From Cupriavidus sp. BIS7 (GTDB taxonomy: Bacteria > Pseudomonadota > Gammaproteobacteria > Burkholderiales > Burkholderiaceae): a stretch of DNA of 64,000 bases. The translations under genes were made by a program, and so were the position numbers. The notes below the pieces were generated by a model. It saw only the letters and a list, made by a program, of their open reading frames with translations. It was not told where the DNA came from and made no database searches. This document shows, piece by piece, positions 41,317 through 51,632 of the stretch. Every line of letters begins with the position of its first letter. Position 1 is the first letter of the stretch. The stretch covers positions 25,560 to 89,559 of the forward strand of contig NZ_ALOU01000091.1 of NCBI RefSeq assembly GCF_000292345.1. Reading direction: 5' to 3'.

Positions 41317-43092
41317 TCAGTCCTGTGTCTTGAGCGGTACCGGATGATGCTGCGGCAGTGCACGCGGGCCCGGGTTTGCCGATGCGCGGCGCGGCGCAAT
41401 CAGCGGCAGCGTCGGCGCCGGATCGGGAGTTGCGGCTGCAGCGGATTGCGCCGCGCTTGCGGGCTCGGGTTGCTCTTGTTGCGCCGGTTGCGCCGGTTGT
41501 GCCGGTTGCGTCTGCGCCAGCCACTGGCTGTAGTCTGGCGGCGGATACATCGCGATGTCGGCTTCGAACCCGGCCAGCGTCGCGGCGATCGACTCGCTGT
41601 CGCCGCTGCGCAGGTCTCCCTGGAACAGTTCGCCCATCGGCCGCTGGAACACGCGCGCACATACCGCATCGACGTCGTCCATGCGGCACGCAAAGAAGAA
41701 CGCGTAGATGCTGTCGCTGCCCGCCGTGCAGAGGTCGCCCGCGCGGCTCATCCGGCAAGCGCGCAGCGCGTCGATATGGGCAAGCTCGGGCAGCAGTGGC
41801 AGTTGCAGCAGCACGTGCGGCAGGCGGATCATCCGGCTGCGTTCCACGGCCTCGCGCACCAGCGAGATAAACGTGCCGGCTGATACGTAGCCGCTGACTG
41901 AAGTGGTCAGCACGGAAGAGAGCGCGCTCTGATAGTCGGCCAGGATCGGCCGCGAGAACACCTGGCCCTGCAGGCCGTCGATCATCGACTGCACGCGGGC
42001 GAACGGCGTACGCTGCGCGACGACTGCGTTCGCACCAAGGTTCAGCATCAGCAGTTCGTAGTGCTGGCGCATCGCTTCGCGGTCCTCGCGGATCACGATC
42101 TTGAGTGCGCGTCCCGCCGTACGCCGCAGCCGGTGCACCTGGCTGGCCAGCAGTTCCAGTTCGCGGCTGCCGGGGTAGTGCAGGATCACGGTGGCGGCAA
42201 CGGACTTGCTGGCCGTGGCGACGGCCGCTTCATTGCTGTCGACGACGCGCCAGTTGTCGGGGACATAGCGCTCGCGCAGCACGGCGTCACGGCTGGCGAT
42301 CACGCGGTCTTCATCGGGCGCCAGCATGCCCGCGTCCTCGATCGTGTCGCCGTAGGTGTCGGCGGCGACCATCAGCCGGTGCTCGTGCGGTGCAAAGCGC
42401 AGCCGTACGACCTCCCCGGCCACAACGGCCTGCTTGTCGCGCCAGAAGGCCACTTCCCATGTGTACTGCCCCTGTTGCTGGGACAGTTGCGCCGCACCGG
42501 CAAATCGCCCGTGGAACGCCTGCAGGTCAGGCGGCAGATGACCGGCCTCCATTGACGGCGGGGCGATCACCAGCAGCACGCCGCAGCGTTCGTGCGCGCA
42601 CCAGTCGTTCAGCCGCAGGCCTTCCTGCGCCAGCGCCGCGGCATCCTGCCAGCTGAAGAACGCTTCGGCGCCTTCGATCAGGAACATCGTGCCACGAGCG
42701 CCGCATTGGTCGACGAGTGCCTGCAGCGCCTCCATCAGTGCGTCGATGCCGGCGCGTTCCGGCTGTGCACGCAGCGCGCACAGGTTGGCGCGGGCATGCA
42801 ATGCGCGATTGACGTCGATGTCGAGCCCGTGTTCGCGCAGCGCCTTTGCAATGTCCTCGGCATTCTGCGTCGACAGCACGCTGGCGGGGCCGCGCAGTGC
42901 GGCGGCGGCGGTCTGCCAGAAGAAGGCGTCGCGCGCCGGCGACGGCCGCGCATAGACCACATGCGCGCGGCCCGTTGCCAGCGTGGCCAGCGCGGGCGCC
43001 AGCCCCTCGATGGCGAGCAGCGTGCGCGCCTGCAGCCGCGCCAGCATGGGCGCGCGGGGCGGGGGAGCGAGATTGTGGTCGACGTCGTTCAT
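41317..43092 (-). CDS. bcsE: BcsE cyclic-di-GMP-binding protein
   Basis: 591 residues. Degenerate RecA-like N-terminal domain (LARLQARTLLAIEGLAPALATL), then a REC-like and a degenerate GGDEF-type GIL domain; the RALKIVIREDREAMRQHYELL segment matches the BcsE family. The Pro/Gln-rich C-terminal tail (TQPAQPAQPAQQEQP) is disordered. Second-messenger receptor that raises cellulose output. Confidence 0.85.
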   Translation of the reverse strand: MNDVDHNLAPPPRAPMLARLQARTLLAIEGLAPALATLATGRAHVVYARPSPARDAFFWQTAAAALRGPASVLSTQNAEDIAKALREHGLDIDVNRALHARANLCALRAQPERAGIDALMEALQALVDQCGARGTMFLIEGAEAFFSWQDAAALAQEGLRLNDWCAHERCGVLLVIAPPSMEAGHLPPDLQAFHGRFAGAAQLSQQQGQYTWEVAFWRDKQAVVAGEVVRLRFAPHEHRLMVAADTYGDTIEDAGMLAPDEDRVIASRDAVLRERYVPDNWRVVDSNEAAVATASKSVAATVILHYPGSRELELLASQVHRLRRTAGRALKIVIREDREAMRQHYELLMLNLGANAVVAQRTPFARVQSMIDGLQGQVFSRPILADYQSALSSVLTTSVSGYVSAGTFISLVREAVERSRMIRLPHVLLQLPLLPELAHIDALRACRMSRAGDLCTAGSDSIYAFFFACRMDDVDAVCARVFQRPMGELFQGDLRSGDSESIAATLAGFEADIAMYPPPDYSQWLAQTQPAQPAQPAQQEQPEPASAAQSAAAATPDPAPTLPLIAPRRASANPGPRALPQHHPVPLKTQD

Positions 43093-43113
43093 TGCAGGAC
43101 CCGATAGGCAGGC

Positions 43114-46100
43114 TCAGTATGTCGAATAGGGCCGCACCGGCGCGGGTGGGAACGGCACCGGTTCCTGTCGCTTGTCGAACAGGTACCGGATCCAGGCCAT
43201 CGCGCGGTTCGGCGCGTAATCGTGCGACCGGTCGATCGAGAAGCCCGCGCCGGCCACCCAGTGCGGCGCGAATGTGTACTCCACGGTCGCGCCCAGCGTG
43301 TAGGAGAAACCGCCACCCGAACCACCGGCGTAGGTGGCGTTGCCGCTCTTCAGTTGCAACGCGTTGTCGGTCGGGAAGAACGGCGCGTCGTCCTCGTGGG
43401 TGAAAGACCAGCCGGCCGAGCCCAGGAAACGCCACGACCACTTTCCACGACGGCCGGTCCAGTCCAGCGGGATGCCGAACGACAAGTATTGCTGCGGGCT
43501 GTAATAGCCGCCATGACCAAACGTGTAGAAGCGCTGGTTGTCGGAGTAGTGCCAGTAGTTGAGCACCAGGCCGCTGGATACCCGCTGGTCGCGTTGTGTG
43601 TAGACCGGCACGTCGAACCCGGTGCGCACGGTGAATTCGTGGTTGGTCTTTACGTTGTCACCAGTGTAGAGGCCGGCGCCCACGTCGGCAAACACGCTGG
43701 CCCGGCCCACATCGCGCCCATAGCGCAGGTGGACGCCGTTGCGCACGACACCGCCCCAGTGCGCGCCGGTGACCGGGTCGACCGCGCCCGCGTACGAAAT
43801 CAGCGAACTCGTCACGGCGCGCCGGGAAATATCCGCGCTGATCGACGATACGCCGAGATCGGCACGATACCGGAAGCCCCCGACCACGTTCTGCTCGGTG
43901 AAGCCCAGCGGCGTGGTGCCGATGTCCGCGCGCCAGCTGTTGTAGGCGCCGTCGTATTCATAGCCGGCGGCCAGCGCCACGCCCTTGTCGTTCTGGCCGA
44001 TGGCCCCCAGCCCGGCATTGCCGAGCGCGGGAATCTTGCCGAACGGCAGGTCTCCGACGGCCCGGCTGCCTTGCAGCGTACCCGCATCCAGCAGCACCGT
44101 ATCGGCGTGGAAGAACGCGTGGCCCGTGTAGCCGTTGGGGATGCGCACGTAGAGCGGAATTTCCGTGGCGTTGAGCTTGGAGATGCCGTCGTCGCCAGAC
44201 TTGTTCGATTGCAGCACCGCGGTGGCCACCTCGCCCTGGCGCCGCGATTCAAGCTCCGCGATCGCGCGCTGGGCCGGCGTGCCTTCGGGCCCCGGCTGCG
44301 CGCCTTCGCGCTGTTCCAGCCCAAGCGCGGTGTGGTACAGCGCGGCGGCGTCGTTGAAGTCGCCGCGTGACTGGGCGATCCGGCCGCGCTGCACGGTGAT
44401 ATCTGCGCGATCGGGGAAGCGTGCATCGAGCGCATCGACGACCGCGCTCGCTTCGTCCTCGCGGCGCATCGCGGTAAAGCGCCGTGCTACGGAAAGGCGC
44501 GTATCGATGTCGTCCTCGGGCGTCTCCGCCAGCACCGTGCGCACGATATCGAGCGCCTCGCCGGTCTGGCCCCTGCGCTCATACTGCCGCGCCAGCGTCA
44601 GTTGCGCGCCGGCGTCGTGCGGGTTGGCGGCCAGTACCTGGCGTGCGGCATCGGCCGCGCCGTTGTAGTCGCCATCGGCTTCGCGCAGGTCCGCCAGTTC
44701 CAGCAGCCAGCGTCGATCACTGTGCTGCTCGGCGGGCACGGCATACAGGACCTGCTGTGCGCGCTTGAGGTCACCCGCGGCAATCTGCCGGTCGGTCTCG
44801 CGGATCGCCAGGCGCAGCGATTGATCTGCGAGATCGGCGCGCTGCTCGGCCGTGATGCCGGGCAGGGCGGTGGATTCTGCAATCCACGCGCGCAGCGCAT
44901 CGTCGCGGTCGGCGGCGGCCAGCAACTCGCCGTAGCGCAGGCGGATGTCGATATGCGGGTCTTCGGGGTGTGCGGCCAGCCAGTCGCTGACCAGATGCAG
45001 CCCGGTTTCCGTGTCGCCAAGGGCGATCCACTCGCGCCCGATCGAGGCCAGCATGTGGGGGTCGTTGCGCGCTTCCTCCGCCGCACGGCGCAGCAGCGCG
45101 CGCGCTTCGTCGTCGCGCCCCTGGGCAACCAGCACTCGTGCATCGCGCAGCATGCGCTGTGCAGCCAGGTTGTGCGAGAGGTTCCGCATGCCCTCCGTGC
45201 GCTCGGCGTCCGGCACTGCGGCCAGCACCGTGCTGGCAGCGTCGATATCGTCCACGCTGTTCAGGTAGAGCGCGGTTGCATAGCGCATCTCGCTGGTTGG
45301 CGCGGCCTTGAGGCCGTCGTCCATGACGCTGCGGCCCAGCGCGGGCAGGCGCAGGTCGCGATACACGCGCGCCAGCGTGAAGCGCGTCCAGGCAGCGTCA
45401 GGCTGCAGGCGGATCGACGCTTCCAGGTTGGCGATGGCGGGGCTGCGCTTTTGCTGCGCAAGCAACCGCTCGGCCTGCACCGACAGCAGATCGGCACGCA
45501 TCGCGCGCATTTCGCTTTCGGAGCCATGCATGCGCGGTTCCATGCTGGCAATCAGCGGGCCGATCTCGGCGTCGCGATGCTGCTTCTGCAGCAGTTCCAC
45601 CAGCGAGCGCAATGCGGCCATGTCGGGCTTGGGGCGGGCCAGCATCTGGCGCAGCAGCTTTTCGGCTTCTGCGTCCTTGTTCTGTGCAATCAGCGCGTCG
45701 GCAAGGATCGATTGTGCATTCTCGTTGCCGGGTTGCTGCGCCAGGGCTTGACGTGCAAGCGCCTCGGCCTCGGCCGGCTTGCCTTGCTTGTTGGCATCCC
45801 GCGCCTTGGCGACCAGGCCCCAGAACGTGGCGGTTGCCAACAGGCTGCGCCATTTGTTGCTGGGGTCGATCTGCTGGGCACGCGCAAACAACTCGCGCGC
45901 TTCGTCGTACCGCGCCTCGCGCAGGCGGACCAGCCCGAGCCCACCCACCACTTCGGCGTCATCGCGGCGCTTCTGGTAAGCCTGTTGCAGCGCGATATCG
46001 GCTTCCTTGATCTGGCCGCGCTCAAGCTGGGCCAGTCCACGCTGACGGGCCTGATAGGCCGGATCGGCCAGCAGGCGCTTCTGTGCGTCGACCTTCTTGC

Positions 46101-46917
46101 CAAGATCTGCCAGCGTCTTGCGCGCGGCATCGTCATCGGGCACTTCCTTCAGATAGCGTTCGAACCAGACGTAGTAGGCCGGGTCGTCCGTCACGCGGTA
46201 GAGCGTACGGCGCCAGATGTCGAGCGCGGTCTTGCGGTCGCCATCGGGGCGCTGCGTGATGCCGTAGAGAATGCCGATGCCTTCCTGGCGGGTTGCCGCG
46301 CGATCGGTCAGCAGGTCGCCCAGTGCAAGCTGCAGCGACATGTCGTCGGGATTTTCGCGCGTGCGGCGGCGCAGTTCGCTGATGGCGCGTGTGCGGCCGT
46401 CGGGGGTGCCGGAGAGAATCCGGTAGTAGTCGCGCGCCAGTGCGCCGTCTGGCGCGCCGCGCGGGAAAAGTGCCTGCAACCGCTTCACGGCTTCCTCGTC
46501 CTTGCCCGAACGGGATAACAGGCGGACGTTGGCCATTTCACGCTTGTCGCGCGTGGCGATGCGATACGCGTCGTCGAGTTCGAGTGTGGCGGGGCTGCCT
46601 GGTGCCACCTGGCGCAGCTTGCGCAGCAGCTTTTCCGCTTCGGTCGGGCGGTTCGAGCGGATCTCGATCAGGCCCATCAGCTTCAGGGCTTCTGGCTGGT
46701 TCGGATCGATCAGCAGCGCTTTTTCGAGGACGCCGCGCGCCATGTCGGCGCGGTTCTTTGCCTCCCACATCTTCGCGGCAGCCAGAAGCTGTGCCATCTG
46801 CGCCGACGTGGCGGGCGGTGAAACGCTGGGTGCCGCTGCGGGGTCGGCTGCATAGGCAGGCATGGCGGAAGTGGCCAGCAACAACGCCAGCGTGGGGGCT
46901 AGCGCGTGGCGGGACAT
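43114..46917 (-). CDS. bcsC: Cellulose export protein BcsC (TPR + outer-membrane barrel)
   Basis: 1267 residues. Signal peptide MSRHALAPTLALLLATSAMP..., ~19 TPR-type repeats in the periplasm, and a C-terminal ~330-residue beta barrel ending WIRYLFDKRQEPVPF. Guides the glucan through periplasm and outer membrane. Start 46917 overlaps bcsZ by 19 bp. The frame is open far upstream (to 47760) but antisense/shadow of bcsZ. Confidence 0.92.
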   Translation of the reverse strand: MSRHALAPTLALLLATSAMPAYAADPAAAPSVSPPATSAQMAQLLAAAKMWEAKNRADMARGVLEKALLIDPNQPEALKLMGLIEIRSNRPTEAEKLLRKLRQVAPGSPATLELDDAYRIATRDKREMANVRLLSRSGKDEEAVKRLQALFPRGAPDGALARDYYRILSGTPDGRTRAISELRRRTRENPDDMSLQLALGDLLTDRAATRQEGIGILYGITQRPDGDRKTALDIWRRTLYRVTDDPAYYVWFERYLKEVPDDDAARKTLADLGKKVDAQKRLLADPAYQARQRGLAQLERGQIKEADIALQQAYQKRRDDAEVVGGLGLVRLREARYDEARELFARAQQIDPSNKWRSLLATATFWGLVAKARDANKQGKPAEAEALARQALAQQPGNENAQSILADALIAQNKDAEAEKLLRQMLARPKPDMAALRSLVELLQKQHRDAEIGPLIASMEPRMHGSESEMRAMRADLLSVQAERLLAQQKRSPAIANLEASIRLQPDAAWTRFTLARVYRDLRLPALGRSVMDDGLKAAPTSEMRYATALYLNSVDDIDAASTVLAAVPDAERTEGMRNLSHNLAAQRMLRDARVLVAQGRDDEARALLRRAAEEARNDPHMLASIGREWIALGDTETGLHLVSDWLAAHPEDPHIDIRLRYGELLAAADRDDALRAWIAESTALPGITAEQRADLADQSLRLAIRETDRQIAAGDLKRAQQVLYAVPAEQHSDRRWLLELADLREADGDYNGAADAARQVLAANPHDAGAQLTLARQYERRGQTGEALDIVRTVLAETPEDDIDTRLSVARRFTAMRREDEASAVVDALDARFPDRADITVQRGRIAQSRGDFNDAAALYHTALGLEQREGAQPGPEGTPAQRAIAELESRRQGEVATAVLQSNKSGDDGISKLNATEIPLYVRIPNGYTGHAFFHADTVLLDAGTLQGSRAVGDLPFGKIPALGNAGLGAIGQNDKGVALAAGYEYDGAYNSWRADIGTTPLGFTEQNVVGGFRYRADLGVSSISADISRRAVTSSLISYAGAVDPVTGAHWGGVVRNGVHLRYGRDVGRASVFADVGAGLYTGDNVKTNHEFTVRTGFDVPVYTQRDQRVSSGLVLNYWHYSDNQRFYTFGHGGYYSPQQYLSFGIPLDWTGRRGKWSWRFLGSAGWSFTHEDDAPFFPTDNALQLKSGNATYAGGSGGGFSYTLGATVEYTFAPHWVAGAGFSIDRSHDYAPNRAMAWIRYLFDKRQEPVPFPPAPVRPYSTY

Positions 46918-48062
46918 GTGGATTCCCAGGCCGGCACCAGCGTGCCGTCCGCTTCGAAGCGGAAGTGTCCGTCGAGATAGCCAAGTCCGAACAGCGTCAG
47001 CACCTGACTGTAGTAGCCCGGCGGCTGCTGCGCGGCCAGTGTGCGCGTGCGCTGTGCCTGAGCGCGCGCGGCATCGGCCTGCCCCATGGCGGCAAGGTAG
47101 GGCGCCACGGCGGCGGAAAAGCCGCCATTGCCGGAATTGGGGCCGAAGGTGCCCGACTGCGTATCCACGCGCTCGGGCGGATAGCCGTGCTGCTGCACGT
47201 AGCTGGCCATCGGGCGGAACGCCTGCAGAACGGTGGTACGCAGCGGATCGCGCGGGGCCATCATGCCGGCCCACAGATAGACGCGGATCGCGTTGTACGA
47301 GCCGCCGGCCTTCGTTTGCGCATCGGGCCGGAATCCGCGTCCCTTGTGATACTCGACCCAGTCGGGCGAGAAGCCGTGCGGCGCGGTATCCAGGATCAAC
47401 CGCGCCGAGGTGTCGACCAGCGTTTTCCACGCGCTGTCCTCGCCAGGCATCGCCGCCAGCCGTCGCATCACCTGCAAGGGCACGTAGCTTGGATTGAGCC
47501 GCCAGACATCGGGCGACTGATGGAAGCCGACCGGCCCCGGCAGCAGCGTGCGGCCAAGCCCCGGCAGCACCGCCGATTCCTCGCGCAGCGCACGCCGTGC
47601 CACGAGCGTGCCGAGTGCGGTGTAGCGGCGCTCCTTCCAGAGGCGGCCGGCTTCGAGCAGCGCATAGGCGATCCACAGGTCGGCGTCCGAGGCCGGATTG
47701 GCATCGATGACGCCCCACGTGCCAGCGTGCTCGCCGTCGGTGCGCTTGCCCCAGATCCATGCGGGCAGGTGGGCGGTCAGGTCGCCCTGCGCAAGGTTGT
47801 TCTCGGTCCAGGCCAGCAGCTTGTCAAAGGCGGCGCGGTCATTGGCCACCAGCGCGAAGAACAGCGCGTATGCCTGACCCTCGGAGACGGTTACCTGCTG
47901 GTCCGTGCTGTCGTCGATCACGCGGCCATCGCCGCTGATGGTCGTGCGGTGGAACGCATCCCAGTCGGGCCACGAGCAGGTGGCCGCGGCACAGCTCAAC
48001 GCGGTACCCGCGAGCGTGCAGACGGCCACGGCGCGCAGCAGCCAGGCGCTTGCCCGCCGCAT
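46899..48062 (-). CDS. bcsZ: Endo-1,4-beta-glucanase BcsZ (GH8)
   Basis: 387 residues. Signal peptide MRRASAWLLRAVAVCTLAGTA. GH8: Glu in VSEGQAYALFFALV (acid), Asp in NPASDADLWIAYALLEAG (base). Trims nascent cellulose in the periplasm. Start 48062, one base after the bcsB stop; a longer frame to 48089 overlaps bcsB. Confidence 0.93.
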   Translation of the reverse strand: MRRASAWLLRAVAVCTLAGTALSCAAATCSWPDWDAFHRTTISGDGRVIDDSTDQQVTVSEGQAYALFFALVANDRAAFDKLLAWTENNLAQGDLTAHLPAWIWGKRTDGEHAGTWGVIDANPASDADLWIAYALLEAGRLWKERRYTALGTLVARRALREESAVLPGLGRTLLPGPVGFHQSPDVWRLNPSYVPLQVMRRLAAMPGEDSAWKTLVDTSARLILDTAPHGFSPDWVEYHKGRGFRPDAQTKAGGSYNAIRVYLWAGMMAPRDPLRTTVLQAFRPMASYVQQHGYPPERVDTQSGTFGPNSGNGGFSAAVAPYLAAMGQADAARAQAQRTRTLAAQQPPGYYSQVLTLFGLGYLDGHFRFEADGTLVPAWESTCPATR

Positions 48063-48063
48063 G

Positions 48064-50397
48064 TCAGCTCCCGTTGCGGCGTGCCGCAAGCCGGCCCAGC
48101 GCCCAGAACAGCGTCAGCGCCACGATCAGCCCGGCCAGGATGCCGGCGATCGCCAGGATGGCGGGATGCCCGGACATGCGCATCCACAGGCGGCCGTACC
48201 AGGGCAGTGTGCCGACGTAATACCGGTCACCGAGACGCAGCCCTTCCAGGTCGCGCTGGTGGATCACGGTGATGTCGCCGCGGATCTGCGCGACCTTGCC
48301 GGGGTTTTCCAGCACGTCGAGCACATCGCGTACGCGATCGTCGGATGTGGCCGTGATGGCAACGACGCTGCGCCGTTCCCTGTACGGGGATTCGAAGCCA
48401 ATCAGCGCGGCAAGCGGGCCGTCGGCGGTCAGGATTGCGCGGCCGGCCGGCGAGACATCCGTTTCATCGAACCCGCTGAGCCAGTTCGACCATGCGTGCG
48501 AGCGCTGGTCGCGCAGCGCGATCTCCGTCTTGCCGCGTTCGATCAGCAGCGGCAGCGACTTGCCCCAGCCGGTCAGCACATTGGCTGCGCTGCCGGTGCC
48601 GATGATGACGAGGTCGCGGTCCTTGACGGTGTCGATGGCCTTGGCGGGTGCCACGGCCACGCGCAGCGACGGCAGCCCGGTCCACTTGCCCATGTGGCCG
48701 AGCACAGTCAGCATCGTTTCCTCGTCAAGCGTGGACGGCGAATCGGGTATCACCACGGCGGTTTCGGCCAGGTCGGCCAGCCGCGTGAACGGATAGCCGC
48801 TATTGGCGAAGAACGCGAGGTTGGGCAGTGCCGCGTAGTGCGAGAAGCCGCTGAAGTCGATCGAGGAGTCCGGATCGATCGCCGCGCGCGCCGGGTTGCC
48901 CGACGTGGACGCGCAGAGGCCGGTCTTCTGGGAATCGATATTGAAGCGGAACTGCATCTGGTTGTTGCTGCCGACGCGGAACGCCGGAATCATGATCTCG
49001 TTGCTGACCGCGGCGCTGCCGCCGGACAGCAGCGGCACGCTGACGAGGTTCTCGTCGCCTTGCGTCGTCAGCGGCTTGAGCCGGTACGAGCGCACGAGCT
49101 GGTCGTTGATGTCGACGCTGAGCGCCGAATCGTTGTACGTCGAGGGCGCGGTGTAGCGGTACTTGACGCTGAGCGGCACCGAGCGGCCATTCCAGCCGAA
49201 CAGGTCGGCCGGCACGCGCAGGTTGACGCGGATGGCATCGGGGTTGCCGCCAGAGACCTGGAGCTGCTGCGGATCGCTCACGAGTTCCTTGAACAGGACT
49301 GGCCGATCCACCGGCGCCCAGGCGGGCGCGTCATAGGGCCGGCGCGGCTTGCCAAGGTCCACCGACTGCACGCCGGTACTGGCGCCGGCCATGGCGGCCT
49401 TGCCGAGCACGAGCGCATCGGCCGCCAGTTGCAGTTCCTGCGGATTGCGCCCTGCCAGCACCAGCAGCTTGCGCGCGGGGTTGGCGGGGTTGGGCATGAC
49501 GCGCACCGAGGCGCCATCGATCTTGTCGATGCGAATTCCTTCAGGCATCGCGCCCGGCATCGCCAGCATGATCGCGTTGGCATCGCCGGGCGCCGTGCGC
49601 GACACCGGGAAGCGGATTTCGCGATAGCTGGCCAGCGCGCCAAGCCACGATGCCACGACACCTGCCGCGCGCAGCACGGCAGGGTCGGCATTGGCGGGCA
49701 GCACGAAAGGCACGGTGACGCGGCTGTTGTCGCGCCTGTCGAAGAATGGGGCGGGCAGCAGCGACAGGTTGTCCGGCAGCGTCACGGCGGCCTTGCTCAG
49801 CGTCAGCGTGGTGGTGGGGCTGATGTCCGCCCACAGGCTTGAGTGATCCGGGTCTTCGCAATGATCGAGCGTGTAGTGCGCGATCATCTGCACGTTGATG
49901 CGGTTGAAGTCCGTGAAGAAGCGCGGGTCCAGGTCCACCACGCGCGTGATCTGCTGCCCTGCGTGTTCCTGGTCCAGCGGGATCGTGGCCACGACCTCGT
50001 CATTGAGCCGGATCTTCAGGTGCGAGAGCGGGTAGACGAGCGATGGCGAATACGTGAATACCAGCTTGAGCCGGGCCGCCGTCACTACCTCGTCAAGCCG
50101 GATGCCAACGTTCAGCGTGTGATCGGGGTCAACGCCGCGCAGCGGGATCGCGTAGTTGGCGCCCATCTGGGCAAGCGTGAGAACCTGCGTGCGGGTCGGG
50201 ACTGCCGTGACTGCCGGGATTGCAGGAGCCGTGGGGGCGGGAGGCGTTGCAGCGCCCTGTGCCGGCACTGCTGCCGGGGTGGTCGCAGTGGATTGCGCGG
50301 CTGCCGGGCCGGCCATGATGGAAGAGACCAGTAAGGCCGTCAGCGGAAAGACCCTTCGAATGCCGCCGCATCGAAGGCCTGACATGAGAATCGCCAT
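48064..50397 (-). CDS. bcsB: Cellulose synthase subunit BcsB
   Basis: 777 residues. Signal/anchor (VFPLTALLVSSIMAGPAAAQ), periplasmic carbohydrate-binding and flavodoxin-like domains (NVGIRLDEVVTAARLKLVFTYSP; LVIIGTGSAANVLTGW), and a single C-terminal TM (AILAIAGILAGLIVALTLFWALG). Partner of BcsA. First gene of the operon. ATG 50397 or 50385; TTG 50430 is less likely. Confidence 0.93.
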   Translation of the reverse strand: MAILMSGLRCGGIRRVFPLTALLVSSIMAGPAAAQSTATTPAAVPAQGAATPPAPTAPAIPAVTAVPTRTQVLTLAQMGANYAIPLRGVDPDHTLNVGIRLDEVVTAARLKLVFTYSPSLVYPLSHLKIRLNDEVVATIPLDQEHAGQQITRVVDLDPRFFTDFNRINVQMIAHYTLDHCEDPDHSSLWADISPTTTLTLSKAAVTLPDNLSLLPAPFFDRRDNSRVTVPFVLPANADPAVLRAAGVVASWLGALASYREIRFPVSRTAPGDANAIMLAMPGAMPEGIRIDKIDGASVRVMPNPANPARKLLVLAGRNPQELQLAADALVLGKAAMAGASTGVQSVDLGKPRRPYDAPAWAPVDRPVLFKELVSDPQQLQVSGGNPDAIRVNLRVPADLFGWNGRSVPLSVKYRYTAPSTYNDSALSVDINDQLVRSYRLKPLTTQGDENLVSVPLLSGGSAAVSNEIMIPAFRVGSNNQMQFRFNIDSQKTGLCASTSGNPARAAIDPDSSIDFSGFSHYAALPNLAFFANSGYPFTRLADLAETAVVIPDSPSTLDEETMLTVLGHMGKWTGLPSLRVAVAPAKAIDTVKDRDLVIIGTGSAANVLTGWGKSLPLLIERGKTEIALRDQRSHAWSNWLSGFDETDVSPAGRAILTADGPLAALIGFESPYRERRSVVAITATSDDRVRDVLDVLENPGKVAQIRGDITVIHQRDLEGLRLGDRYYVGTLPWYGRLWMRMSGHPAILAIAGILAGLIVALTLFWALGRLAARRNGS

Positions 50398-50714
50398 ATC
50401 GGGAGCGCCCTGTGCAAGTGGCGCAGTCAAGCCATCGCGGATGCGATGCCGATGCCGCGCGCTAACCTACTGCGTGGCGAATATATCACGCCACATTTCA
50501 CTTGCCGCGCAGTGTGTGCGCCAGCAGACAGCGTTTTAAGAAAGATTCAATACAGACCCTGATCCGCGCCGAAATAGTTTTATGCGCAGCGTAGTTTCGG
50601 GGTCACTTTTCAACTGGTTTTCCATCCTGGCGGCATGCCGAATTTGCATAAAGGCAGGGCAGGCCATGTGAAAGAATTCAGTTCACACGTCCCACTCGAT
50701 TTGAGATATTTGCC
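50398..50714. promoter_or_regulatory. Divergent bcsB / dat control region
   Basis: 317 bp, AT-richer than the flanks. At 50667-50687 TGTGAA and TTCACA are inverted around AGAATTCAG, an operator-like 21-bp palindrome 27 bp before dat. On the bcs side TGATATATTC (near 50478-50487, minus strand) could supply a -10. No gene. Confidence 0.5.
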
Positions 50715-51563
50715 ATGTCTGAAACTGTCGTTTTCCTGAACGGGGAACTGCTCCCCCTGTCCGAAGCCCGCGTTCCGGTGCTCGATCGTGGCTTTATCTT
50801 TGGTGACGGCATCTACGAGGTGATTCCGCTTTACAACGGCAAGCCTTTCCGAGGCGCGCAGCATCTGGCGCGCCTGCAGCGCAGCCTGGCCTCGATCGGC
50901 ATCCCCAACCCCTATACGGAAGCCGAATGGCTTGCGTTGATCGATCGCGTGGTCAAGGCCAACGGCCTTGGCGACCAGATGGTCTACATGCAGGTCACGC
51001 GCGGTGTGGCCAAGCGGGCACACGCGTTCCCGAAGGACGTCACGCCCACGGTACTGATCATGACCAACCCGATGGCGCTGCCGCCGGCCGCATCGGTGGA
51101 GCAGGGCGTGGCCTGCGTGACGATGGATGACCGCCGCTGGCTCAACTGCCAGATCAAGTCGACCTCGCTGCTCGGCAACGTACTTGCCGCCCAGGTGGCC
51201 GCCGAGGCTGGCGTGACCGAGGCGATCCAGTTCCGTGACGGCTTCCTCACCGAGGCCTCGTCGTCCAATGTCTGGGTGGTGAAGCAGGGACGCATCTACG
51301 CGCCGCCGAAGGACAACCTGATCCTGGAAGGCATCCGCTACGGGCTGGTCGAGGAACTGTGCTCGGCCATGGACATCTCGTTCCAGGCGCGCCCGATTAC
51401 CCGCAACGAAGTGTTCGCGGCGGACGAAGTCATCATCTCGTCGGCCAGCAAGGAGTTCCTGCCGGTGGTGACGATCGACGGCAAGACCATCGGCACGGGC
51501 CGGCCCGGGGCGGTGTTCCAGCGGCTTTATGCGGCGTATCAGGCAGCAAAGGCTGCGCTGTGA
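50715..51563 (+). CDS. dat: D-amino-acid transaminase
   Basis: 282 residues, class IV PLP fold. PLP Lys in NCQIKSTSLLGNVLAAQ, phosphate loop LTEASSSNVWVV, and the start FLNGELLPLSEARVPVLDRGFIFGDGIYE. Makes D-amino acids (chiefly D-Ala/D-Glu) for peptidoglycan. Branched-chain or ADC-lyase relatives are alternatives, but the Lys and loop fit Dat best. Confidence 0.9.
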   Translation: MSETVVFLNGELLPLSEARVPVLDRGFIFGDGIYEVIPLYNGKPFRGAQHLARLQRSLASIGIPNPYTEAEWLALIDRVVKANGLGDQMVYMQVTRGVAKRAHAFPKDVTPTVLIMTNPMALPPAASVEQGVACVTMDDRRWLNCQIKSTSLLGNVLAAQVAAEAGVTEAIQFRDGFLTEASSSNVWVVKQGRIYAPPKDNLILEGIRYGLVEELCSAMDISFQARPITRNEVFAADEVIISSASKEFLPVVTIDGKTIGTGRPGAVFQRLYAAYQAAKAAL

Positions 51564-51632
51564 CATGCTTGGTGCCCTTGCGGGGGCTGCGTGCTAGGAT
51601 GGCGCGGACGAACCACCGAAAGGAGGCTGCTC

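Noticed and set aside
44602..46518. 638-residue plus-strand frame and similar ones over bcsZ and bcsB
   Set aside because: Shadows of the bcs operon; no family likeness.
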